From contig BGZK01000225.1 of NCBI GenBank assembly GCA_005406025.1, positions 1 to 64,000 on the forward strand: DNA of 64,000 bases, written 5' to 3'. The translations under genes and the position numbers were made by a program. Origin of the DNA: Eumeta japonica. Taxonomy: Eukaryota > Arthropoda > Insecta > Lepidoptera > Psychidae. Shown here one piece after another: positions 23,760 to 35,221 of this stretch. The notes beneath the pieces were generated by a model, which saw only the letters and a program-made list of their open reading frames with translations, was not told the DNA's origin and searched no databases. Position 1 is the first letter of the stretch, and the number at the start of each line of letters is the position of its first letter.

Positions 23760-25675
23760 ACAAAATTTTTATTTCGGGCACTATAAAATATCGTTATTTT
23801 TCGCAATTTCAGAATCAACAACACTATTACAAAATTTTGTTCGACCAATTTTCATCTTTACGTGAAAGTGAACGACAGTGACAGTTTGGACGACGTAACT
23901 CGTAATAACTAAATGTTGCGTTAAGTCAAAATTTCTTGCACTTAATTTTATTGATTTACTATCAGAAATGTCTATCGGAAGACTGTTGTAACCTGGTGAT
24001 GATTCAGACCTTACCTAACGCAATAAGCGTGTCTGTAGCTGGGCAATTCTTTTTTAAATATTGTAATTGTGTGGCAAAAAATATTTTATGGTCGTTGAAA
24101 CCGTTTTGCACTTTACACTTGTATGCCATATACAGTTACGTTGTTTAATTATTCAGACCACTGTGATTTAGAGTCGCCGTTGAGTTGCATGACAGGCCCC
24201 ATAGCTTAAAATTAAGACGTACGGCAGCCTTGAGATTTACGACATACTAAAAAACTTGTTAAGTGCGCGCTGAGCACTCCTATGACGGGGGTCCGTAGCC
24301 GGTAAACTTACGGAATTAGTTGATTTTTAATTATTCACTAATGTTTATGTTGTTCCTTTTTCCATTTGTCCTTCTTGATAACAAAATGAATAGTACTATG
24401 TGTTCCTAGTATTGTATTCGAATTAGTTCGCAGCAGTTTAATGCGGTGTAGTAACGTGTGTTCTGGCGTGTGATACTACTCGCGAAGGTCGCTTTAAGGT
24501 TAGAGTCACAATGAAAATAATATTTTGATATGATTCTCCTCTTTAAATTACGGTATCAGATGTTAAAACGGTGAGTCTATATATCTTCAGATAGAGAATG
24601 TATATTTTAAGGAAACACGGTAAGATTCATATTAGGGTAAACAATATGTATAATTAAGATACGTTAATATAATTTATTCACTCAGTAACTCTCTCAGCGC
24701 CATCTTTGTAATGTCATTGCATCATTATTTATCATTTATTTTTATTAATAAACTACTTTGAATTTTAAAATATTTCATAATCATTTATAAACTCAAACAT
24801 ATCATCATACTTGATCATACATATTTTGATTGAACTAATATTTATTTACGAAAAGCTCTTAATTCCATCAACTTCGAGGCGATTATTTGTATGAGTTTTG
24901 TAAGTTTGAAATAAATAAGGAGGAATATTAACACAAACATTTAAGTCAACACAAAAAATACACAAGCTTTATTAAAATCGTATCAACCAAATGCCTGAGT
25001 TGAAATCGGTTACTTTAAATGTTGCAAATGCTGAATCTAAAAGACAATCATGTGTCAACAGATTGTTCGCAAAGTTAATCACAATAAATTTCAGGTAACA
25101 AAAAGCATTTTGTAACAATCGAAAATGTAATAATGCATTAAAATTAACCATCCACATTTGCACAAACGCCTACCGTGTGACCTCGGTGGTAATTCAGTCG
25201 ACGAGCTAGCCACTTATTTGTATATTAATTTTTCTCAAGGTTTATATATATATAACTCAACGATATTATACAATGAAATATAAAAAAAAACATTTGGAAT
25301 TTCGCACTAGTAAACATAAGTAAAGATTGTATTCCCATTTATAATCAGAGTACGCGACATTGCCTAAGCGTGTATTCCAAAACGCATATCTCAAAGATAT
25401 ATCTTTATATTCTTTACTCTCATGTGTGTGCGTGGCTGTCTAATCAAACGATTAGTCACCATTAGGTGACTGAAGACGAAGATCTCTAACATTCAGAACG
25501 CAGACAGGTCATGATATTATGTCGTTACAAATATATGATTAGAAGCTTCTGTCATATCATTTACCGTTTTTTTTTGTGACATCCAACCGAAGCCTTGGCG
25601 ATACAATTTCTACTTGAAAAATCACACTCAGCATTCCAGTCAGCTGTGTCTATTTTTGTTATCGCACTACATCTT
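23760..25675. other. AT-rich DNA, no gene seen
   Basis: About 1.9 kb without a supported gene. Open frames are 70 codons or shorter and unfamiliar. A short (TA)n run lies near 25243-25254. Confidence 0.5.
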
Positions 25676-25679
25676 CCCG

Positions 25680-25865
25680 GAGTCTTTTTATTTCAGATTG
25701 AAAAGCTTAGACTTAATCTTAAGACTAAGCTTCAGTGGTCCATGCGGTCCAGTGCGGGGCTGCTGTGATCAAAGCAGCGACAGCGTTGGGAGACCGACAG
25801 TTTAATGTGGCCCACGGTCGTTCAACCTGATTCAAGTTAAAGACTAATTGGTTAATTCGTCCGCT
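25680..25865 (+). repeat. Dispersed repeat shared with 55.3 kb, copy 1
   Basis: Shares with 55300-55500 the opening TTTATTTCAGA-TGA-AAG, a GC-rich middle and the closing CATTGGTTAATTCG-like text. Inside it a hairpin at 25703-25732 pairs AAGCTTAGACTTAA with TTAAGACTAAGCTT, with one A-A mismatch. The family is not recognised. Confidence 0.4.
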
Positions 25866-26221
25866 ATCAAGGTGATTCTGATTCCAAAGCAATTCATCGT
25901 CCGCTCGGACGCCAGAACTCCGGTTAGTATTTGATTTTTAACTTACTCTCATACCCATTTATTGTATTAATTAATGAAACCGAGGATCACTAATATCAGG
26001 CAAGTTTTCTTAGTATCACTACGCACCGAAAAGAACTAATTTATAGAAAACACTTCAGCGACGTATCCAAGTCGTAGGTCGTAAATGTGGTGAATATGGA
26101 AAAAAAATTAAATCCGATACTTCATCGCTTTTTTTTATACGATCCAATGACAGTTTTATGAGAGTCAAGCGCCCTTGCTAATAATAGGGGCCTATTACCA
26201 GTTAAGCCAATTCCGACCCCT

Positions 26222-26345
26222 ATAATAAAGTGGCCCGGGTCCGCCCGCCCGCGCCGGCGTCTGCGCCGCGCCTAATCGTCGCAATGGCTCGACGCGTTGG
26301 CCTCTTGACCTCGGCGACATGAGCTGCCGTCTTAACTTCGAATCG
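26222..26345. other. CpG-rich block
   Basis: A very GC- and CpG-rich stretch (for example CCGCCCGCCCGCGCCGGCG) inside AT-rich DNA. It could be a promoter-proximal or conserved regulatory island, but no downstream gene is visible. Confidence 0.3.
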
Positions 26346-26479
26346 CCGAGTTTATCGTATAAATGCAATGAATACGCTCGACGTGGTACATTATATCTAC
26401 ATAATCTTATTGCTTTAAGGGAGCAATTTTGTAAATGTATACAATTTTACACGCAGCTCTCTGAGAAACTGCTCTAAGG

Positions 26480-26600
26480 AAGGAGCCATCCATAAATTAC
26501 GTCACACGTCACATGGGAGGGAGGTGTTCGAAAAAGTGTGCCGTCGTGTGACAAGAAGAGGGACGAGTCGTAGCTTTCGTGACGTCACGTGTTCATACTG
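26480..26600 (+). mobile_element. MITE end fragment, related to the 35.2-kb element
   Basis: The opening AAGGAGCCATCCATAAATTA runs into ACGTCACACGTCACATGGGAGGG. This parallels the left end of the element at 35222 (GGGGTCGTCCACATCTTACG, then GTCAC and later ACATGGGAG). The two probably belong to one superfamily whose ends read GGGGYCGTCCAT-ATTACGTCA. I see no matching right end, so this is a fragment or its boundary is lost. Confidence 0.55.
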
Positions 26601-26955
26601 AAGGTCTCAAAACTCTAAAACTTAAACTTTAGCGAATAATTGGCATTACCAACTCTATAGAATAACTTTTTGACACTTGGCGGCCACACGACATCACTTT
26701 CGCGATTACGTACGGTCTCTTACGTCAGCTGTCTTTGACGTACGTCAAAAGGGCAATACCGCCTGTCAGTTTGGAATCAGAGCTGTTTTATAAATTCGGA
26801 AATATTCCATAAAATTCCATTTGTACATATCTGTTTTCATGTTTTAATATTTTTTGATTACCTCGCCTTTTGTATTCATATTTATGGATATAGGTGTTCA
26901 GTTTGGTTATCTCTTATTAAATTTTGTGTTTATTGTTTTCATTGTGATGTTTTTA

Positions 26956-27965
26956 GGGTTCCGTACCTCAAAAGGAAAAAACGGAACCCTTATAGGATCA
27001 CTTTGTTGTCCGTCTGTCCGTCCGTCCGTCCGTCTGTCAAGACCCTTTTTCTCAGGAACGCGTGGAGATATGAAGCTGAAATTTATATCAATTACTCAGG
27101 TCTACTGTCCCTTGAAGCTGTGAAAAAATCAAACTTCTAAGCCAACGCAATCAAAAGATACAGCCGTTTATGCCGCAAATTTTCGACACTTGCAAGGGAA
27201 TCAAAACCTACAGGGTGCTTCCCGTGAACTCAGAATCTTGAAATTTGGTACGAAGCAACGTCTTATAGCATAGATAAAGGAAAAATTACGAAAACCATAA
27301 ATTTTAGTTACATCACATAATATATATTTTTTAATAATTTTAAACTTACTACCCATTTCCTCATAAACGCGTAGAGGTATTAAATTGATATTCATACCAA
27401 ATACTCAGGTCTATAATACCTTTAAGCTGTAACAAAATCAAACTTCTATGTCAACGCAATCAAAAGAAACAGCAATTTAAGCTGCATATTTTGAAACTCG
27501 CAAGTACTCGCAAGGGAATCAAAACCTAAGGGTACTTCCAGTCGACCTAGAATCTTCAAATTTGGCATGAAGCAACGTTTTATAGCACACATAAAGGAAA
27601 AATTCCGAAAACCTTAAATTTTAGTTACATTACAAAATATATATTTTTAATAAATATAAACTTATTACTTTTTCCTCATGAACGCGTAGAGCTATCAAGT
27701 TGAAATTCATATCAAATACTTAGATCTAATTGCCTTTAACCCGTGAAAAAAAATTCTAAGTCAACGCAAAACGCAAAACGCAAAAGTACAACCATTGATA
27801 CCGCATATTTTGAAACTCGCAACTACACGCAAGGGAATTAAAACCTAAAGACCACTTCCCGTTGACATAGAATCTCGAAATTTGGTAAAACGAACTTTGT
27901 AAACCTTGCAGGTTTGTACGGAACCCTCGGTGCGCGAGTCCGACTCGCACTTGGCCGGTTTTTTG
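26956..27965 (+). mobile_element. Lep1/Helitron-like lepidopteran repeat with (TGTC)n
   Basis: It starts with AGGGTTCCGTACCTCAAAAG, whose GGGTTCCGT pairs with ACGGAACCC a few bases on. A (TCCG/TCTG)n tract follows at about 27009-27037. It ends with GGAACCCTCGGTGCGCGAGT and GCACTTGGCCGGTTTTTT. I recognise this as a very common lepidopteran interspersed repeat carrying a GTCY microsatellite, as described for Lep1. The middle is three tandem units (27051-27360, 27361-27675 and a partial 27676-27900). It has no coding capacity; minus-strand frames over it are artefacts. Confidence 0.75.
27051..27900 (+). repeat. Three ~310-bp tandem units inside the Lep1-like element
   Basis: Each unit opens with a GAACGCGT-GAG-TAT core and runs through CAAACTTCTA, CAACGCAATCAAAAG and AAGGGAATCAAAACCTA. 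Units 1 and 2 end in the TATAGCA-AAAGGAAAAATT-CGAAAACC block; unit 3 is shortened and leads into the element's 3' end. The divergence among units is similar, so the expansion is not recent. Confidence 0.8.
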
Positions 27966-28031
27966 GGATGAAATTCCTTAATGCGGCTGGAAGTAGGTCT
28001 CTGTTGGTAGAAATCGTTATGTAAGGAAAAA

Positions 28032-28082
28032 GCGTTATGCCTCTTCCATTCGACTGTTTGTGGAATGGAAGAGGCATAACGC
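28032..28082. repeat. Perfect 20-bp-stem hairpin
   Basis: GCGTTATGCCTCTTCCATTC (28032-28051) is followed by an 11-base loop and its exact reverse complement (28063-28082). It lies just beyond the Lep1-like element in otherwise unremarkable DNA. Confidence 0.95.
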
Positions 28083-28303
28083 GGAAACACACCCTAAGTT
28101 AATTAAACAAGTGACACCTTAGCCGTAGGGCGCGGCGCGTTAGGTTTTCATCATTTTGGTAAAAATATCTATCTATTATCATGTTACATGCATTCGAAAT
28201 AAATAATAATATCATTGACGTAATTTATTTATGATTGCTTTAATTTTTTTTCGGTTCAAGAGACGGAGTTTTAAACTTTAAACTTTTAATAAACTCAATA
28301 GTC

Positions 28304-29868
28304 CAAGAGCCCGTGGCAGCCAGACTTTCGTTATTTTATAAAAGCTGAAACTTTTTTTATATGTGTCTCTAGTACAGGTAAGAACGATCCCCACACATGA
28401 TACCTGGGTAGTGGTTCCTTTGGCAGGTAACAGATAGCAAAGGTATATAAAATTCCATCTTAAATTCGTTAATTTATAAAACTCAATTTTTTGATATGTT
28501 ATTCGTAATAATATCAGAATTCGCGTTCTTCATCAACAGACACCTAGTACGGTTCCAACCCCCTGCCAGACACCCCTAAACTATAATATTTTAGAATTCT
28601 ATTTACGTTATTTTATAAAATCTGAAAAATAATGTACATATTTTTGGGGAACTATTAAAAGACATTTTTTTAGTAGGCAAACATTTTCGAAGGTTCCATC
28701 ATCCTGCTAGACGCATTGAAGTGAGCAAAAGATACGAGAGCATCCTTTGCTTTAATAAGAAAAAATGCGAAATTTTGACGCTAGTTGCGTACCACCTTGC
28801 AAAAGCGAGCTGTTGCAGCAATTTCTGCGAGCAAATTATATATGTTGTGTATGGAACAATGCCCACATAAAAAACCCAACAACATATGAGCCAGTAAATA
28901 ATGGTTGGATTCTTGAAGATGGCATTCCCCTTCAAACCATTTCAAATGGTTATAGTTGTCTATTACTATTGCAGAAACGAGCGAAGGTGACGTTGCTGAC
29001 GATAAGTGCGAGGACCGGAGGAGCGGCGATGTAAGTGAAGATATCAACGATGACGATGAGGAAAATTATTGAATATTTGTTTGGAATAAATTTATTTTTC
29101 TGTCAATTTCTTGTTTTCCAATAAATCATTCTTAAATTGTTAGAAAATTGCTCTTCAATCGTAATTGAATACAAATGCACTTCATGAAACTTAGAAATAA
29201 TATGAATTTAAGTAATTAGTTTTTTAAACATGATTCATATCTTATGATAAAATTGTAAATGAATATTCTTTTAAAAATTTGGTATTCATCCTGTAGTACT
29301 TTTATTTAATAAAATTTCTTGATATATCGCAAAAAAATATCACGAGATAATCCGGAATAAACGACAGCTGATGCGAAGTAAAATATAGCAATAAACCGAT
29401 CGCTGTGTCTCACTCACACCATATACTCCGCGCTCTTGCATCTTTTTTGCGAGATCCGTCTAGCAGGATGATGGAACCTTCTAAAATGTCTGGCTACTAA
29501 AAAAAAACATCTTTTAAAAGTTTCCCAAGAATATATATATTAAATTCAGATTTTATAAAATAACGTAAGTAGAATTCTAAAATATTATAGTTTAGGGGTG
29601 TCTGGCAGGGGGTTGGAACCGTACTAGGTGTCTGTCGATGAAGAACGCGAATTTTGATATTATTACGAATAACATGCCAAAAAAATTGTGTTTTATAAAT
29701 TAACGAATTTAAGATGGAATTTATTATACCTTTGCTATCTGTTACCTGCCAAAGGAACCACTACCCAGGTATCATGTGTGGGGATCGTTCTTACCTGTAC
29801 TAGAGGCACATATGAAAAAAATTTCAGCTTTTATTAAATAACCTAAGTCTGGCTGCCACGGGCTCTTG
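28304..29868. mobile_element. Large fold-back DNA element with a protein relic inside
   Basis: Arms at 28304-28713 and 29457-29868 are near-perfect reverse complements of about 410 bp, starting CAAGAGCCCGTGGCAGCCAG. The 743-bp interior carries a TE protein relic (28765-29075). The right arm has TGTCTGGC-type octamers at 29487, 29599 and 29846, similar to the fold-back element at 12.3 kb. The architecture matches a non-autonomous derivative of a larger long-TIR transposon. The superfamily is not identified. Confidence 0.85.
28765..29075 (+). pseudogene. C-terminal relic of a TE-encoded protein with acidic tail
   Basis: The frame from 28765 includes SELLQQFLRANYICCVWNNA and then EPVNNGWILEDG. 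This resembles the segment before a cysteine-rich CXC-like region in proteins of certain invertebrate transposons (pattern R-A-x-Y-x-x-x-x-W, then G-W). A one-frame shift later, the DNA encodes a tail with EDINDDDEENY ending in a stop near 29070. The expected cysteine cluster is missing, so an internal deletion plus frameshift is likely. The family link is from memory of the pattern and needs a search. Confidence 0.5.
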
Positions 29869-30024
29869 CTTTACAATACTTATATCACAGTGACTTACAT
29901 CCATAGTCGATTTGAAAATTACATAATTGTGCTGATTGACGAAGTTGAGAATTTCCTTATTGAGGAACTAAATGGCGTTGATTATTGCTTTCATAACGCC
30001 GTTATCGACCTGTTGATTTATTAA

Positions 30025-30495
30025 ACACTAGCTGACCCGGTAGACGTTGTCTTGCCCTTTCTCGTGGATGGCTTACCCATATAGATAATGTCTGCAGCTT
30101 CGCTGTTACAGAATTAGGATGAATTCTTCTTTTTTTTTATCAATCGACGTCAATTTCAATCACGGTCTCGCTTTCGATTCCAATCTTGGTCATACTTTTA
30201 ATTCTATTCCCTTTTCCACATTCGTTTTCAACTTCAGTACCATTCCCAATTTTGGATCCCAGTCCCGCTTTCGATTCTGATCCTGGTCACTTTCTCCATT
30301 CTGGTCTTTGTCTGGCTTTAAATTCCGATTGCACTACCAATCAAAATTCCTATTTGAATGAAATCGAGGACAAATGTTAGTCTCAAAATAAAACATAAGT
30401 TATTTTACTCAGGAATAGTGTAGCTATCTATTATTGAAACATTTTTTGAATATTTGGATCGGTTTAGTAATTCGATTTATCAATACAAATATACA
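30025..30495 (+). repeat. Non-LTR retroposon tail with C/T-rich degenerate repeats
   Basis: It starts with ACACTAGCTGACCCGGTAGA, a phrase I know as a frequent lepidopteran repeat start. A pyrimidine-rich degenerate tandem region follows at 30150-30350 (units like TTTCGATTC-TCTTGGTC). The last part (30370-30495) has AAAT-TAGT-ATTCGA and ATACAAATATACAG phrases also found at 49285-49340 and 58640-58815. It is probably the 3' part of an RTE/jockey-type element or a dependent SINE, with no protein left. Confidence 0.5.
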
Positions 30496-30499
30496 GAAG

Positions 30500-31670
30500 A
30501 AGCCGGGGATATATGTTAGTTTTTTTTAGGAAATTTCCCGAACATGTGTAATATATTTTGCCGAAGTGTCGCTGTAAATCAGATCGATGCTCTAGGCACG
30601 CATAGGGGACAAATATACAAACATGCGTTTTTATATATTTGAATCCCTTCATCTTTTATATTGATCGATATCAGTTTCGATCCCGGTTTCGCTTTTGGTT
30701 TCGAACAAAAAAAATACTTGTTCGAATTGCTGATTAGGGTCATGAGTTCATACAAAAAAAGTGCTTAGAAAAAGCATTTTCAATTTGTTCTGAATTTTCA
30801 AAGTTTCAGAGTAACTTTTTAATTTTTCTTTTCCTAATAAAAATATTTAAACTATTACAGACATTTTACCAACGAACAGATTTTTATTTTATTCCTATAG
30901 TTTTTTTCTAATTGTCCTTTATATTATACGTACACATTAAAAGAAAGAGAGAGAGAGAGAGAACATAAATCGAATGGAGGTGATATAACGCTTTTTCTTT
31001 TATATTGTTTATAATTTAAATCTAATTTTTAATAAATGAATATTTTTAATTAAATGTAACGTTTTGATTTTATTCGTTACTTTACATTATTTGCATTTTA
31101 AAAAATAATAGAAAATGAAAAATAAAATGTACATATTGCACAGAGAGAAGGAAAGGGAAAGTCGCATGAATGGGTATAATACATTATCTTTAGGTACGAA
31201 AATATATAAAAATCGAAGAATCGCAAGAATGTACGATATCCTAATGGGGGTCTTCTGACCGCGCACGTTTTTTTGTACAAATTTTTTTAGGTTTTTCGAG
31301 ACAATTTTCTTTAATTATTATTGTAAGAAAATATTTTATATAGAATTTGTGGATGGTCCCTAACGGATTCGATATAAACATTTATTTTCATAGGGTTATT
31401 GCTTTTCAAGTTTATCTATAGAGATTTCTTGGAAAACGAGATAAAACACAATTTTCTCTAAATGATGCTTTGTTTATTGAAATTTTGTATAATTTCGTGG
31501 AAGACTACGTGAATAAAATACGTATGTACATTTTGCATGTTATATAGTAGAAGCATTTAAATAAATATTGATGGAAATAAACATAAGAATTTATCATATT
31601 CTGAACTCGAAAGACTCCGAGCAAAACTCGATTGCCCGGGTAGTATTTATTACGATACGTACAGTACAGC
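30500..31670. other. AT-rich DNA, no gene seen
   Basis: Contains a (GA)n microsatellite at about 30946-30962 and A/T-rich runs. Open frames are 62 codons or shorter and unfamiliar. Confidence 0.5.
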
Positions 31671-31671
31671 G

Positions 31672-31816
31672 CACAAAACTCTGCCGCTCTGAATTGGCTG
31701 CGAATGACGTAATGCAGACGTTCAACGCTTCCGGACCTAAACTTCATCCCCCCTGCGTTCCTATGCCATTGCGACGCTTTCATGACAAACTTCACGGCGG
31801 CAGAGGTTCGTGTGTT
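31672..31816. mobile_element. Small MITE, copy 1 (pair at 43.1 kb)
   Basis: Ends are inverted: ACAAAACTCTGCCGCT on the left against CGGCAGAGGTTCGTGT on the right. The inside shares GAATTGGCTGCGAATGA, CTGCGTTCCTAT and GCTTTC-TGAC-AACTTCAC with 43132-43282. No coding capacity. Confidence 0.65.
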
Positions 31817-34062
31817 GTGTTGTTAAGCGGCTTCGCCATAATGTAACGAATCATGACAAACAGAGTCAAAAATGTACTGATTTTTTTTTAATAAAAATAA
31901 TCTATTAAAGAACTGAATTGAATGTTTCTGCATTACAACGTCTACTTTAATCTGAAATTAATCTTTAATTTATGATACTAATTCTGTTACCACCGTCATG
32001 AGAAACTTATGATTTCTTCTCATTTTAAAAAAAACAAAATTATTCATCTAAACTACAGTTGACTTCGAATGCCAGTGCCAAAGCTAATCAATTTGTATTT
32101 AGCAATAATATTTTTGGGATCGAAAAACACGATGACATTATTGCTCACATTTTCGAGCTCAAAATATTAAAGGTTTTCTTTCAAATTTATTAAAGTTATT
32201 AAAAAATTATCTAATTGTTATTTTTCGAATATTTCGATAAAGATATATTTTTAACGAAGATATCTTTGTCGAAATATTGGAAAATTGGAGCAGTTTTTTG
32301 ACCTCAATAGGTATTAGGTTGTAAAAATGGAATGGTAAAGAATTTTAAAAGTTATTGAAAAAGGAAACATTTTTTTTAACTTTCTGCCATCGTGTCGTTT
32401 GGTCTATATAATCTATTTTAATGATACTTGCGACATTAGTCTTTTTAAGCAAATAAAGCACTTTGTTTTAAAAGTCGACATTTTAAAATTATAATGGAAA
32501 CTTTTTCGAAACGTTTTTGTTTATTATACATTCCGAAGAATCAAGCCTATTTCGATCAAGTTTACAGCATTCTGGACCCATCGAATCATTAAATTTTGAA
32601 ACCAATCGTGAACGGCAGTCGTAAGCGAAGGTAATGAGTTCGACGAACGATACTTGTTCATAAAAAGCCGTTAATTTTTTTTTAATATTAGTTGCCGCTC
32701 ATTAACATGTTTAAATGTATATGTCTCCTTCTAGTCCATTCTATGAAATAGTGAGCCGATGAATTTGATTTAGAGGACTTATAGGAAATTAACTTGAATT
32801 TTTATTGTTGTATGAAAATTTATGTGTTGTATAGGTATATTGAATTAGTTGAATTTTTTCAATTGGATATTATGCAACGATTTCGCCTATTAGACATGTA
32901 TAATTATAGATTTCTCTTTTATCATTCGCGTATACGTATACCATACAAACGGAACACGATTACGCTTACCGCCCTCCGTCTTAAGCGATACGAGACATAC
33001 TCGTATATTACGGTATTATCTGCGGTACTATCACGCGTGTGACACTCTCCGTGCGTGATCACTCGCGCGCCGTGACCTTGCGCCGGCGCGTGTATGCAAC
33101 GAGGTTGATCTATACCGGAAAAAAATATGAATACTGGTGCGACAACACGATAATGTATTCAAATAACAAACATTACGTGATAAATGGAAGTAGAAAACTT
33201 GACTATTAAACTATAATTCTAAATATCGTAATTTTTATGTTCATAAGTCACTTCTTACAATGTACTTTCGACTTCCAACGATTTGTTTTAAATTTTTTGT
33301 TGTTATTAACTTATGTATATATTTTATAAGTTCCTTCTATAATTACACGATTCTTGAACACACATGCTTGAGTTGTCGTTCATTTTCCCGCCTGGTTTGA
33401 ATATACAATATTTGGTATTTTTGTAATGATCCATCGGTTTATGCTGGATAGCGCACAAGATATTCCATTTAATTTGATATTTTTCTCTCACTATTACAGC
33501 CATATTATTTACAATTTAATTATACAAATACTTATAGTATACTATCGGCTTAATATTTTTTTATAGAAATTCGCCTACAATGAAAGAAATACAGTAAAGA
33601 CTCATCATACTAGTTTAATAGCCATTTAACAGAGTTTTTAGTAATCGTTTTCAAATTACGGATAATAACCTTAGCATATGCTCCGTAAAACAGACTTTAA
33701 TAAGACCCGCGTATACTGCCGACCACTAGAGAAAGTATATTTAGTTCTACGATGTTATCTTGTTTGTTTATATTCAAGGCATGCCCCTCACGGGTTAAAC
33801 AGTGCCCGCGATGGCCAGACGTGAGGCCGAAGTGAGGAAATAACTAGAAACGTGAACACTAAACCTTTATTGGATGGATAACAAGAAATAATTACGCCTC
33901 CTTCGCTCATGGCTGTGTAGAGGTTACTTGTAGACCACTAGCCGGTTTCTCGGAAACGTTTCGGGGTTAAGATAAAATAGCCGCTCGTAGTTGAACATTT
34001 TAGGGTACCGTTGGAGGATGACAAAATACGTAAGTGCTTTTTTTATGTACAACATTTTGCAT
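31817..34062. other. AT-rich DNA, no gene seen
   Basis: About 2.2 kb without a supported gene. An imperfect hairpin lies at 32228-32278 (AATATTTCGATAAAGATAT, 19-bp arms, one mismatch). A GC-richer patch occurs near 33040-33110. The 33780-33990 segment has higher GC but no recognised content. Confidence 0.45.
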
Positions 34063-34342
34063 GAGCATGCGAGCCAACTGAGAGTAGATGGTCACCGCCG
34101 CCCATGGATACTCGGAACCCTAGAGGAGTCACCATAGTGCTACTGGATTCTTGAATAAGAATTAAATATCTAATGGAGGGGAGAATCGCATTGTGAAGGG
34201 AAGTGTGAGGTGATGGAGAGGGAATGGGATTATGGAGAAGGAATCGAGTAATGGATGAAGGGGTGGCCAGCGGAACTCTCACTCGCTGGACGGAATACAA
34301 CAGCAGAAGATGTTACTTCACGTCACGTCTGTATTCTGTGAA
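34063..34342 (+). repeat. Dispersed retroposon-tail family, copy 1 (CACCGCCGCCCATGG type)
   Basis: Diagnostic phrases are GTCACCGCCGCCCATGGATA near the start, AATATCTAATGGAGGGGAG in the middle and GAAGATGTTACTTCACGTC near the end. It matches copies at 41322-41530, 56757-56880 (minus) and 62697-62795. I recognise it as a common lepidopteran sequence, possibly the 3' part of a CR1/Zenon-type non-LTR element, but cannot confirm this. A minus-strand frame over it is not a gene. Confidence 0.6.
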
Positions 34343-34589
34343 AATGTGATATCTCACCTATCTCACCGGTCGAGCTGGTCCGTTTTCGTGTTCCAGGCAA
34401 GTTGATCATAGTATGGCTCTGCCACATTAAAATCAATTAATTGCATTAAAAAAAAGTCGATGATTGTTATTCAGAATAAATGTTTATTTTGAACTTCTGT
34501 CGGGCATCAAATATTGCAGTGAAAGTAAAAACGCAATTGACAAACATAAACTTTAGCAACTTATTTTAAAATGGCGAAAGATTTTTTTT

Positions 34590-34735
34590 TCCTAAACTTG
34601 AAGAAATGGATGTGGAGGGTGTGTGGTTTCAACAAGATGACGCTATCGCTCACACGCTAAGAATTCCCATGTATCTTGCGCGAACACTTCCCTGGAGGTC
34701 TGATGTCTTGAAGGGGTGATTTTAAGTGGCCAGCA
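34590..34735 (+). pseudogene. Mariner/Tc1-type transposase relic
   Basis: Translation gives EGVWFQQDDAIAHTL, matching the WFQQDGA-AHT block that carries a catalytic Asp in mariner/Tc1 transposases. After a frameshift the next conserved block appears as RGDFKWPAHSL (normally GD-NWPARSPDL). N-terminal domains and the final catalytic region are gone. The relic stops where a MITE-type arm begins at about 34730. It is a short dead fragment of the IS630-Tc1-mariner group. Confidence 0.75.
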
Positions 34736-34877
34736 CACTCGCTTAAGTGTTCGATATCTGTCAATCCTCTGGAATCAATATTCAATCATTTGGATAGAGA
34801 TTCGTAGTGGAGAGGCAGATTTGAGGGTCAGCGGTGGGTTGCATGCTGCATGTTAATGCATGTTGCAGGCAAGCGTC
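34728..34877 (+). mobile_element. Single arm of the GACGCTTGCC MITE family, copy A
   Basis: The sequence GTGTTCGATATCTGTCAATC through GTTGCAGGCAAGCGTC is nearly identical to the right arms of the full elements at 46667-47218 and 57590-58142. Here only one arm is present, directly abutting the transposase relic. It is either a truncated MITE or the end of the parent transposon. Confidence 0.75.
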
Positions 34878-34879
34878 AA

Positions 34880-35220
34880 AACCCCTTCAGTCAAATGAAA
34901 CATATCTCTTTGATGTTCGTCAATGGTTGCCACCTCGATTGATTGACATCTTAAATTGACTAGGTATTCGATCTTTTTATAATAGGGCATTTAAAAAATG
35001 CCATTCCTTTGCTCACGTAATAAAAAACCTATATTATAAATTCAAGTCTCGATACCCTGATTCTTTAGACTAGGTTAATAGATTAATTTAATAGATTAAA
35101 AGTTTAATCTAGGTTGATAGATTGTTTAATAGATTAGAAGGTTAATAGATTAATCTTTAGTCACTAGGTTAACTTAACGCCGAATATTTTATATGGATAA
35201 CGACATAATAATAACCTTAA
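34880..35220. other. Short unassigned stretch
   Basis: Contains an AT-rich run of GTTAATAGATTAA-like direct repeats at about 35070-35165 (four or more loose copies of a TTAATAGATT motif). No gene. Confidence 0.4.
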
Positions 35221-35221
35221 A

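Noticed and set aside
27756..28092. Overlapping minus-strand ORFs
   Set aside because: They lie on the Lep1-like repeat and the adjoining hairpin; no protein similarity.
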